Made by a program: the position numbers and the translations under genes
Assembly (NCBI GenBank): GCA_029560455.1
Contig: JAKQKW010000337.1
Coordinates: 1 to 5,331 of the forward strand
DNA length: 5,331 bases
Reading direction: 5' to 3'
From: Candidatus Rifleibacteriota bacterium
GTDB lineage: Bacteria; Riflebacteria; Ozemobacteria; Ozemobacterales; Ozemobacteraceae
Shown here: positions 1-5,331 of the stretch, piece after piece
Numbering within the stretch: position 1 is the stretch's first letter
Layout: every line of letters begins with the position of its first letter
Notes under the pieces: model-generated
What the model saw: only the letters and a program-made list of their open reading frames with translations
What the model was told of the DNA's origin: nothing
Databases searched by the model: none

Positions 1-2072
1 GAGGCAGAGTCGCAGCAAATCTGGTTTTTACCGGACTGCTGCTGCTCTGTCTCTTTTTATTTCAGGGGCTTTTTGCCGGCCTTGACACCTGGCTTGCTGA
101 TTTATGGCTCTCGGCCCGTCTGAAAATCAACAGCTCCAGCGCCGGCAGCCTTTCTTTTCTTCGTCGTTTCACCCCTGTACCGCCAGTAAACCATGAAATC
201 ACCGTTGTTTTGATCGACGATCGATCTGTTCTTGGTATTCAGGGCCTGTATCAGGGCAATCGCGAAGTCTATGCCACAGCCATAGATCAGCTTAACCGGC
301 ATAATCCAAAAGCCGTCGGCCTCGACGTTTTCTTTGCCGCCTCCAGCGATGAAGCGCCTGAAATCGATGAAGAATTCGTCGAGGCGGTAAAAGCCTCCGG
401 AAAAATCGTCGTCAGGGCCTTCCGCCGCGATGACCGTCGCATGACACCGCCGTTTCCACTTCTGGCACGTGCGACAGTCGCTGCGCCAAGCTATTTCAAA
501 CAGCTCCGCGATGAAGCTGTCAGAGCAGTTTCTGTGGCTTTTACCAACGAACGCGAAGAAACGGTTCTTTCCTTTCAGACTGAACTTGTGCGGCTCTTTC
601 ATGACTTGCGGCCAGACCAGGTAGAAACCGCCGGCAATGAGCTGATTTTCCAACTGCCGGCCGGTGAAATGCGTGTTCCTCTGATGAACAGCGAGTATAT
701 GCTGCTCAATTACGACATTCCCTGCCGCAGTTTCCGCACTTTCTCTTTTTACGACCTGTATCACGGTAATATTCCGGCCGAAGCACTCAAAGACCGCATT
801 GTCATTATCGGTGCCGCGAGCTCGATGACCGAAGAAAAGCTCTACACGCCTGTGAGCGGCAATGAATTCTCGCCCTTCATGAACGCGGTAGCAATTCGCA
901 ACCTGCTCGAACGCAGATGGCTGGTTCCGGCACCGGCATGGCCATCTCTGCTTCTTGCTGCAGTCCTGACTCTGGCCATGATGTTTCTGCTGCTCAATCA
1001 CCTGCAGCTTTTTGGCTCGCTCTTTCTGACATCAGCAACCATCGCGATTCTTCTGTGCTGTTCCTTCATTTCACTGACCCTTTACGGGAAACCCATAGAC
1101 GTGTCTGCGGCCGTTTTCGCTGCTGCAGCTTCGTTCATGTTCTCGATCGGCCACCGCTATTATCTCGAACTTTCTGAGAAAATGCGCATCAAAACCGCTT
1201 TTCAGCACTATGTCACCGCCTCGGTTGTCAATGAAATTCTCAAAAATCCGGCCAAGCTCAATCTGCACGGCGAAGAACGCAACCTGACAATTTTCTTTTC
1301 TGATATCGAAGGCTTCACAGCACTGTCAGAAGGCATGTCGCCCCTCGATGTGGTAAGCCTTCTCAATGAATATCTTACCGCAATGACCGACATCATTTTC
1401 AAATTCGACGGGCTTCTCGATAAATACGAAGGCGACGCGATCATGGCGGTTTTCGGGGCACCGGTCGACCAGAAAGACCACGCAATCAGAGCCTGCCGTT
1501 GTGCCCTTGAGAATCAACGGGCACTGAGAAAACTTCGCGAAAAATGGAGACAGGAAGGCAAGCCCGAGATCAGAGCCAGAATCGGGATCAACACCGGCAT
1601 TGTCGTGGTCGGCAACATGGGTTCGACAATGCGCTTCGATTACACGGTAATTGGCGACAACGTCAACCTCGCTGCCCGCCTGGAAACCGGCAACAAGCTG
1701 TTTGGCACCGAAATCCTTGTCAGTGAGGAAACCGCGACTCTTGCCGAATCGGTAATTGTTTCGCGCTGCCTCGCCAAATTAAAAGTAGCCGGCAAAACCA
1801 ACCTGGTTAATGTTTACGAAGTTCTCGCCGACCGAAATGACCCCGACCGGGCGGCTCTGGCGCATGCCGAGAAAGCGCGCGATGCTTACCATGCCGCTTC
1901 GGCCGAGCTGCAGAACCGCAATTTTCCTGCCGCCGAGCAGATCCTCCAGGCATATCTGACTGACAATCCAGGTGACCACCCGGCAAAGGCGCTGCACAGC
2001 AAAATAAAGGGATTCATGATCGTGCCTCCGCCACCGGGCTGGGAAAACATTGTCACCCAGGACATCAAGTAA
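1..2072 (+). CDS. CHASE2-domain membrane adenylate cyclase (class III), 5' end missing
   Basis: Predicted to make cAMP from ATP in the cytoplasm in response to a signal sensed outside the inner membrane. The frame is open to the left edge (first full codon at base 3, 689 visible residues), so the start lies outside; the internal TTG at 210 falls inside the sensor and is not the start. Residues are counted from base 3. A membrane helix spans about 6-27 and a CHASE2 domain about 65-305 (IDD at 71-73, GLDVFF at 106-111, RIVIIGA near 265-271). Three membrane helices follow at about 313-334, 336-361 and 365-387, the usual CHASE2-cyclase plan. The cyclase domain covers about 427-575, with metal-binding Asp434 (FFSDIEGFT) and Asp478 (DKYEGD), adenine-selecting Lys474 and Thr548 (DYTVIGD), and transition-state Asn555 and Arg559. 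The Lys/Thr pair indicates an ATP-using, class IIIb-like enzyme rather than a guanylate cyclase. A short TPR-like helical tail occupies about 617-667. All catalytic residues are present. The ligand is unknown. Confidence 0.93.
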   Translation, partial: GRVAANLVFTGLLLLCLFLFQGLFAGLDTWLADLWLSARLKINSSSAGSLSFLRRFTPVPPVNHEITVVLIDDRSVLGIQGLYQGNREVYATAIDQLNRHNPKAVGLDVFFAASSDEAPEIDEEFVEAVKASGKIVVRAFRRDDRRMTPPFPLLARATVAAPSYFKQLRDEAVRAVSVAFTNEREETVLSFQTELVRLFHDLRPDQVETAGNELIFQLPAGEMRVPLMNSEYMLLNYDIPCRSFRTFSFYDLYHGNIPAEALKDRIVIIGAASSMTEEKLYTPVSGNEFSPFMNAVAIRNLLERRWLVPAPAWPSLLLAAVLTLAMMFLLLNHLQLFGSLFLTSATIAILLCCSFISLTLYGKPIDVSAAVFAAAASFMFSIGHRYYLELSEKMRIKTAFQHYVTASVVNEILKNPAKLNLHGEERNLTIFFSDIEGFTALSEGMSPLDVVSLLNEYLTAMTDIIFKFDGLLDKYEGDAIMAVFGAPVDQKDHAIRACRCALENQRALRKLREKWRQEGKPEIRARIGINTGIVVVGNMGSTMRFDYTVIGDNVNLAARLETGNKLFGTEILVSEETATLAESVIVSRCLAKLKVAGKTNLVNVYEVLADRNDPDRAALAHAEKARDAYHAASAELQNRNFPAAEQILQAYLTDNPGDHPAKALHSKIKGFMIVPPPPGWENIVTQDIK

Positions 2073-2075
2073 AAC

Positions 2076-4199
2076 TTACTTCCTGGGCAGCCACTTTTTA
2101 ACCGTCGCAATAAAGTCCGGCATATTAAATGGCTTGCTTATGAAATCCTGCATACCCATCTCAAAGCACGTTTCTCTGGTTTTGGCAAAAGCATCTGCAG
2201 TTATTGCAACCACCGGAACCGAGTAAGAAAAGCCCTCCCTGATGTTCCGCTGAATCAGACTGTAGGTTTCGAAGCCATCGAGCATCGGCATGTGCAGATC
2301 AAGCAGCACGAGGTCGTATTTTTTGCGTTTCAGAGCAAGAATTACCTCATGGCCGTTTTCGGCAAAATCGACACGGGCACCGATTTTTGTCAGCATCGCC
2401 TGAACCACGAGAAAATTGGTGTTGTTGTCGTCGCCAAGCAGAACCAGCCAGTTATCACGTTGGGGCGGAGTTTCTTCAGGCTGCTCGGTCTTTACCTCCG
2501 AACTTTTTGCGGTTGCAATGACGCTGCCGGTCTGTTTTTCTACGATCGGCTCAGCAGTCGAGTCAGACCTGGCTTTCTCGACTGCGAATGGGATACTGAA
2601 CCAGAAATTTGTTCCTTTACCAAAGGTGCTGATGACACCGATATCACCGCCCATCAGATGTGCAAGTTTACTGCCTATCGACAGGCCAAGACCAGTCCCT
2701 CCATATAACCTTGTCGTTGAAGCATCGAGTTGAGAAAAACTCTGGAACAGGAACGGAAGCTTCTCTTCCGGAATACCGATGCCTGAATCGATAACTTCAA
2801 AAAGCAGGTTGTTTTTTCCGTGAATCATGCCATTGCTGGAAATCTTGAGTTTTACATTGCCACTTGCAGTGAACTTAATCGCATTGTCGAGCAGATTGAT
2901 AAGAATCTGACGAACCCTGATCGCATCTCCAGAAACCTTTTCCGGACATCCTGAATAAACTTCGGTTGCGAATTCAAGGCCTTTTTTTTCGGCCTTGAAA
3001 CGCATCTGGCTGCAGACTTCCTTGACGACTGCGATCAGGTCAAATGAAAGATTCTCGATGGCCATTTTCCCCGATTCGATTTTTGAAAAGTCGAGAACGT
3101 CGCTGAGAAGTGCCAGCAGATTTTGGCCGCTCTGCCTTATAATCTCGGCATATTTCTTCTGGTCATCGCTAAGACTGGTTGAACTGAGCAGCTCGGTCAT
3201 GCCGATTATGCCGTTGAGCGGAGTGCGAATCTCGTGGCTCATGTTGGCAAGGAAGAAGCTTTTGGCCTCATTGGCTGCATCAGCGGCTTTGCGTGCGTTA
3301 ATCAGTTCTCTTTCGGCCTTAACCTTTTCGGAAACATCAGAAAAGAAGCCGACGACGCATGGATGATTTTCGATATTCAACACGGTGGTAAAAAGATCGG
3401 CATAAAAAACCGTGCCATCAGCTTTGCGGCAGGGAAGCTGTGAAACCATGCTTCTGTGGCTCGATGCATTCTTCTGAAACAGCTCGAGCGTTTTTTCGAC
3501 AAGCTCATCCGGGTGAATATTTCTGATCGGAACGCCCTGGAGGTGGCCCATCTCGTAGCCGAAAAGTTCGTGGGCGGCCGGGTTAGCTTCGAGTATCGTA
3601 GGATTTTCAATACTGGCAACGATGATTCCCTGGCCAGTGCCTTCAAAGAGAGCCCGGTAGCGCAGTTCAGAGCGTGCTATTCGATTTTTATCTTCCTCAG
3701 CAGCGTAGAGAAGCTCCAGCAGGGCGTTCTCGATCTTGCCCTTGTGGTATTCATAAGCTCCGGAAATTATAAGAATAAGCAGGTTAACACCATAAAAGCG
3801 CAAAAGAAAGGCATAGCTGTAATGGTAGAGAACGCCAGGAGAATACCAGTCATAGGAAATTGCAATAAGGGTCATAAGCAGGTAAGCGCTACAGATTCGC
3901 CCGCCCGTATGAAAGCCGGTCAGAAAAAAACTGATCAGCGGAATCACCAGACTCCAGAGAATTCCAAGACCCTCAATTCCACCAGATATAAAAAGATAAT
4001 AAAAAAAGAAAGAGGTCGAAACCGCTGAAAAGTTGCATGGAAAAGTGCTTTCTGGCTTGCGATAAGCCACATACCAGGCAACCACATAAAGGATCGCCAT
4101 AGAGAAATCTATTATCGCAAGCGGAATTTTGCCAATACGCACGCACTCAGAACCAAAAACCACCCCGGAAAAAATTGCAACCGGCGCCGCCAGCAGCAC
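2076..4199 (-). CDS. Hybrid sensor histidine kinase (6TM-PAS-HisKA-HATPase-REC)
   Basis: Predicted inner-membrane kinase that autophosphorylates on His and passes the phosphate to its own receiver. From the GTG at 4199 it has 707 residues. Six hydrophobic segments lie at about 2-19, 24-45, 58-72, 77-94, 100-115 and 128-147. A charged linker helix is followed by a PAS domain (about 173-290). HisKA has His322 in SHEIRTPLNG. The ATPase has N-box Asn435/Asn439 (NLLDNAIKF), G1 DSGIGIP from Asp471 and G2 GGTGLGLS at 500-507. A polar linker (541-583) leads to a C-terminal receiver with acidic Asp590/Asp591, phospho-acceptor Asp634 (DLHMP), Thr667 and Lys689. All key residues are intact. No HPt domain is seen, so a separate phosphotransfer protein or response regulator is probably needed. 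GTG 4199 is the only standard start in the open frame and has an AGG nine bases upstream. However, it begins directly inside a membrane helix, so translation may start further upstream. The gene converges on the cyclase gene with a 3-base gap. Confidence 0.93.
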   Translation of the reverse strand: MLLAAPVAIFSGVVFGSECVRIGKIPLAIIDFSMAILYVVAWYVAYRKPESTFPCNFSAVSTSFFFYYLFISGGIEGLGILWSLVIPLISFFLTGFHTGGRICSAYLLMTLIAISYDWYSPGVLYHYSYAFLLRFYGVNLLILIISGAYEYHKGKIENALLELLYAAEEDKNRIARSELRYRALFEGTGQGIIVASIENPTILEANPAAHELFGYEMGHLQGVPIRNIHPDELVEKTLELFQKNASSHRSMVSQLPCRKADGTVFYADLFTTVLNIENHPCVVGFFSDVSEKVKAERELINARKAADAANEAKSFFLANMSHEIRTPLNGIIGMTELLSSTSLSDDQKKYAEIIRQSGQNLLALLSDVLDFSKIESGKMAIENLSFDLIAVVKEVCSQMRFKAEKKGLEFATEVYSGCPEKVSGDAIRVRQILINLLDNAIKFTASGNVKLKISSNGMIHGKNNLLFEVIDSGIGIPEEKLPFLFQSFSQLDASTTRLYGGTGLGLSIGSKLAHLMGGDIGVISTFGKGTNFWFSIPFAVEKARSDSTAEPIVEKQTGSVIATAKSSEVKTEQPEETPPQRDNWLVLLGDDNNTNFLVVQAMLTKIGARVDFAENGHEVILALKRKKYDLVLLDLHMPMLDGFETYSLIQRNIREGFSYSVPVVAITADAFAKTRETCFEMGMQDFISKPFNMPDFIATVKKWLPRK

Positions 4200-4394
4200 G
4201 ACTTTTCGCCTGAGTTCATTCTGACTGATTAATTTTCCGTCGAGTTTTTCCGTAGATCCTTCAACCTTCCAGTCATCTATAGCTGTGTATCAACTAAAGA
4301 GTATCACACCAATTCGCCGCAAACCACTTTTTTGCGAACCATTCTCAATTCGTACCTTCAAGCCCCGCTCAATTCAAGCCTCCCTCTTAAAAGC
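4200..4394. other. Region upstream of the histidine kinase gene, no separate gene
   Basis: This stretch holds the leader and presumably the promoter of the minus-strand kinase gene. On the minus strand the kinase frame continues open to a TGA at 4290-4292. No convincing sigma-70 promoter could be chosen: a TATAGA on the minus strand near 4276-4281 lacks a good -35 box at the right distance. Minus-strand ATGs at 4276 and 4219 are in another frame and do not lead into the kinase. Bases about 4330-4394 show only weak resemblance to the downstream repeat array. Confidence 0.4.
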
Positions 4395-4402
4395 CGGTAG
4401 CC

Positions 4403-4508
4403 CCTGTTCAAAACTGGCCGTTTACAGGCCTGCCCCTGATAACCATATTCAGCGCTGTTCATTGATTATGGTTTTAACAGACGTTAACCTGTGAATTGGT
4501 GCATTTCT
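4403..4508. repeat. Repeat module S, copy 1 (divergent second half)
   Basis: The conserved core is 4411-4459 and carries two exact 8-bp palindromes, CAGGCCTG (4425-4432) and CAGCGCTG (4450-4457). Both are kept in all three S copies. After the core, this copy diverges from copies 2 and 3: it has an AT-rich stretch of about 45 bases (TTGATTATGGTTTTAACAG and following) where the others read ATATTGCGAATCAGTGCA. Confidence 0.8.
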
Positions 4509-4680
4509 GCAACCGACTTCTGCGCCGAATTGTCTGGTAGTTTGAAACTATCTTTAAAATCGGGGCAGCTTCGGTCTAGCAGAAGGTGTTCTTTTGCTTC
4601 AGCGCTCGCTTCGCTCGCAAGCTTACGCAAAAGAATCACCGTCTGCTCCCCTCGCACCAGTTCGCTTGAGAACGGTCGCC
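4508..4680. repeat. Foldable repeat element L, copy 1
   Basis: About 173 bases, differing from copy 2 at roughly nine places. The right end CGGTCGCC (4673-4680) is intact. The left end reads GCAACCGACTT and has drifted from the GGCGACCGACTT of copy 2, so the terminal inverted repeat is partly degraded here. The interior holds a long hairpin (4579-4646). Confidence 0.82.
4579..4646. repeat. Long hairpin within L copy 1
   Basis: Left arm 4579-4597 (GCAGAAGGTGTTCTTTTGC) pairs with right arm 4627-4646 (GCAAAAGAATCACCGTCTGC) with one mismatch and one bulged base. The 29-base loop contains the mirror-symmetric motif CGCTCGCTTCGCTCGC. A GGGG run (4562-4565) upstream and a CCCC run (4648-4651) downstream could extend the stem across an internal loop. 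No U-tract follows on either strand, so it does not look like a terminator. Confidence 0.85.
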
Positions 4681-4772
4681 CCCAATTGAAACTGGCCGTT
4701 TACAGGCCTGCCCCTTGATAACCTTATTCAGCGCTGTTGATATTGCGAATCAGTGCATTGTTCTACAGCACA
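4681..4772. repeat. Repeat module S, copy 2
   Basis: The core at 4689-4738 matches copies 1 and 3, with palindromes CAGGCCTG (4703-4710) and CAGCGCTG (4729-4736). The second half (ATATTGCGAATCAGTGCA and following) matches copy 3 closely but not copy 1. It links the right end of L copy 1 to the left end of L copy 2. Confidence 0.85.
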
Positions 4773-4946
4773 GGCGACCGACTTTTGCGCCGAATTGTCT
4801 GGCAGTTTGAAACCATCTTTAAAATCGGGGCAGCTTCGGTCTAGCAGAAGGTGTTCTTTTGCTCCAGCGACTCGCTTCGCTCGCAAGCTTTCGCAAAAGA
4901 ATCACCGTCTGCTCCCCTCGCACCAGTTCGCTTGAAGACGGTCGCC
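4773..4946. repeat. Foldable repeat element L, copy 2 (MITE/REP-like)
   Basis: 174 bases bounded by a terminal inverted repeat. The left end GGCGACCGACTT and the reverse complement of the right end, GGCGACCGTCTT, match at 11 of 12 bases. Inside lies a long hairpin: left arm 4844-4862, right arm 4893-4912. The arm sequences are identical to those of copy 1, and several of the differences between copies fall in the loop. No clear target-site duplication is seen. It has no coding capacity for a transposase, so if mobile it would depend on enzymes supplied elsewhere. The identification as a mobile element is inference from symmetry and copy number. Confidence 0.7.
4844..4912. repeat. Long hairpin within L copy 2
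   Basis: Arms 4844-4862 and 4893-4912 pair with one mismatch and one bulge, exactly as in L copy 1. The loop of 30 bases has one more base than copy 1 (GCGACTCGC versus GCGCTCGC). That indel breaks the reading frame shared by the two copies. Confidence 0.85.
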
Positions 4947-5037
4947 CCTTATTGAAACTGGCCGTTTACAGGCCTGCACTTGATAACCTTATTCAGCGCT
5001 GTTCATATTGCGAATCAGTGCACAGTTGTAAAGCGCA
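4947..5037. repeat. Repeat module S, copy 3
   Basis: The core at 4955-5003 carries the same two palindromes, CAGGCCTG (4969-4976) and CAGCGCTG (4994-5001). It follows L copy 2 directly and leads into element X instead of a third L. Compared with copy 2 it has a missing base in the CCCC run and several changes near 5020-5035. Confidence 0.85.
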
Positions 5038-5101
5038 GGCGACCGACTTTTGGTTATTGCCGGCACCATAGTGGTTAGATTTCTGGCAGCGATCCGACTT
5101 A

Positions 5102-5116
5102 GCGACAGGATGTCGC
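5102..5116. repeat. Short inverted repeat in element X
   Basis: GCGACA-GGA-TGTCGC: a perfect 6-bp stem with a 3-base loop, the first of three closely spaced palindromes. Confidence 0.75.
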
Positions 5117-5120
5117 GTAT

Positions 5121-5153
5121 GCCTGCGCGCCTGAGGATTCAGCGCGCGCAGGC
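5121..5153. repeat. GC-rich hairpin in element X
   Basis: GCCTGCGCGC (5121-5130) pairs with GCGCGCAGGC (5144-5153), then CTGA (5131-5134) with TCAG (5139-5142), around a GGAT loop with a single bulged C at 5143. This gives 14 base pairs in all. No T-run follows on either strand. Confidence 0.85.
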
Positions 5154-5170
5154 CTCCCACGCGTGGGAGG
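5153..5170. repeat. 18-bp perfect palindrome
   Basis: CCTCCCACGCGTGGGAGG has no loop and is centred between 5161 and 5162. A loop-free perfect palindrome could be a protein-binding site or part of a cruciform. Its right half merges into the stretch that matches the 5S gene end. Confidence 0.85.
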
Positions 5171-5273
5171 GTCGGTCGCCGCGACGCGAGACCTGATTGG
5201 GCTAAAAAGGTGAGAGCCTCGTAACATAAGCTACGAGGCTCTCATAGACCTGGCGGCGACCGACTCTCCCACG
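5162..5273. repeat. Inverted repeat between element X right end and 5S rRNA 3' end
   Basis: Plus-strand bases 5162-5182 are complementary to 5253-5273 at 20 of 21 positions (single mismatch at 5265). The right arm lies within the 5S rRNA gene. The left arm is therefore a copy of the 5S 3' region in opposite orientation, placed beyond the rRNA terminator. The terminator hairpin lies between the arms. Confidence 0.85.
5203..5244 (-). terminator. Rho-independent terminator of the rRNA operon
   Basis: A perfect 13-bp stem (TGAGAGCCTCGTA at 5211-5223, TACGAGGCTCTCA at 5232-5244) closes an 8-base loop. On the minus strand it is followed by CC and then TTTTT (5204-5208). It begins just past the predicted 3' end of the 5S rRNA, as expected for an rRNA operon terminator. 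Confidence 0.95.
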
Positions 5274-5331
5274 GAGCTGCCCCCGCAGTACCATTGGCGT
5301 CTTTGAGCTTAACTGCTGAGTTCGGAATGGG
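5247..5331 (-). rRNA. rrf: 5S ribosomal RNA, 3' part (runs off right edge)
   Basis: The minus strand reads CCCATTCCGAACTCAG at the edge, the conserved loop of bacterial 5S rRNA. It continues through AATGGTACTGCGGGGGC and GGGAGAGTCGG to a GCCAGGTC end that would pair with the missing 5' end. About 85 bases are visible; roughly 30-35 bases at the 5' end lie beyond the window. The 23S and 16S genes would be expected further right. The exact 3' end (about 5247) is estimated by comparison with the E. coli molecule. Confidence 0.95.

Larger units (their letters stand above)
4395..5052. repeat. Modular direct-repeat array (S-L-S-L-S), unit about 266-278 bp
   Basis: Two nearly full units and a partial third are arranged head to tail. 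The anchor AAACTGGCCGTTTACAGGCC recurs at 4411, 4689 and 4955, giving spacings of 278 and 266 bases. Each unit has a short module S and a foldable module L. The third unit keeps S and the first 15 bases of L, then changes sequence. Just before the first S, CGGTAGCC at 4395-4402 matches the L right end CGGTCGCC at 7 of 8 bases, suggesting an earlier L copy that has decayed. Repeat number and unit size do not fit CRISPR. The reading frames across it are short and are broken by an indel between copies, so it is best read as non-coding. Confidence 0.9.
5038..5180. repeat. Element X: hairpin-rich element with perfect 10-bp terminal inverted repeat
   Basis: 143 bases starting GGCGACCGAC (5038-5047) and ending GTCGGTCGCC (5171-5180), an exact inverted repeat. 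The first 15 bases (GGCGACCGACTTTTG) equal the start of L copy 2, after which the interior is unrelated. The interior contains a small ACCA/TGGT hairpin near 5067-5077 and three tandem stronger palindromes (5102-5116, 5121-5153, 5153-5170). It occupies the position where a third L would be expected. No open reading frame of note is present. Confidence 0.6.

Noticed and set aside
210..212. TTG as the start of the cyclase
   Set aside because: The frame is open to the window edge and the upstream residues supply the first membrane helix and the start of CHASE2.
102..1001. 299-residue minus-strand open frame
   Set aside because: It lies entirely opposite the cyclase gene, whose frame has clear CHASE2 motifs; the minus-strand product has low-complexity composition with no recognisable domain.
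2067..2081. Bidirectional terminator between the convergent genes
   Set aside because: The stem has only 6 AT-rich pairs and no T-run on either strand.
4411..4980. Insertion sequence with its own transposase
   Set aside because: No frame in the repeat region is long enough or shows a DDE, HUH or serine recombinase motif; at most the elements are non-autonomous.
4395..5052. CRISPR array
   Set aside because: The repeats are about 270 bases, only two to three copies, with conserved rather than unique sequence between anchors.
4285..5071. Four overlapping plus-strand open frames across the repeats, with similar peptides ending in LKLAVYRPAP
   Set aside because: The peptide similarity follows from the DNA repeat. 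A one-base indel between L copies shifts the frame, the frames lack ribosome-binding sites, and hairpin arms rather than codons are conserved.
5078..5180. Integron attC-like site (GTTAGAT near 5084 fits GTTRRRY)
   Set aside because: No matching RYYYAAC partner at the proper place, no cassette gene and no integrase; a degenerate 7-base match is expected by chance.

Overview
The window comes from a Gram-negative-type bacterium whose lineage cannot be fixed from the sequence. The evidence is a CHASE2-type periplasmic sensor, a long polytopic hybrid histidine kinase, moderate GC content and a bacterial 5S rRNA gene. Such sensors are common in Deltaproteobacteria, spirochaetes and several uncultured phyla, so this is only a hint.

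Layout. (1) Bases 1-2072, plus strand: a membrane-bound class III adenylate cyclase with a CHASE2 sensor, cut by the left edge. (2) Bases 2076-4199, minus strand: a hybrid sensor histidine kinase (six predicted membrane segments, PAS, HisKA, HATPase, REC). It converges on the cyclase with only 3 bases between the stop codons. Its true N-terminus is uncertain, because the frame stays open to a stop at 4290-4292 but offers no ATG, GTG or TTG upstream of 4199. (3) About 4200-5246: a non-coding stretch of about 1 kb dominated by a modular repeat array. (4) About 5247-5331, minus strand: the 3' part of a 5S rRNA gene, running off the right edge, followed by a strong intrinsic terminator (5203-5244). 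This is the distal end of a ribosomal RNA operon that comes in from the right.

The repeat array is the part most worth a second look. A roughly 90-110 bp spacer module (S, three copies, each with two 8-bp palindromes) alternates with foldable elements (L, about 175 bp, two copies, each with a near-perfect long hairpin). In the third unit L is replaced by a different element (X, 5038-5180). X shares the left terminus of L but has an unrelated hairpin-rich interior and a perfect 10-bp terminal inverted repeat. A relic of an L right end sits just before the first S. The 10-base terminus GGCGACCGAC also occurs in the 3' end of the neighbouring 5S gene, and the right end of X is a 20/21 inverted match to that 5S end. 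This suggests a family of small palindromic elements that use, target or derive from the rRNA operon end; that reading is inference.

The two proteins are both environmental sensors, one making cAMP and the other acting by phosphorelay, but nothing in the window shows that they work in the same pathway.
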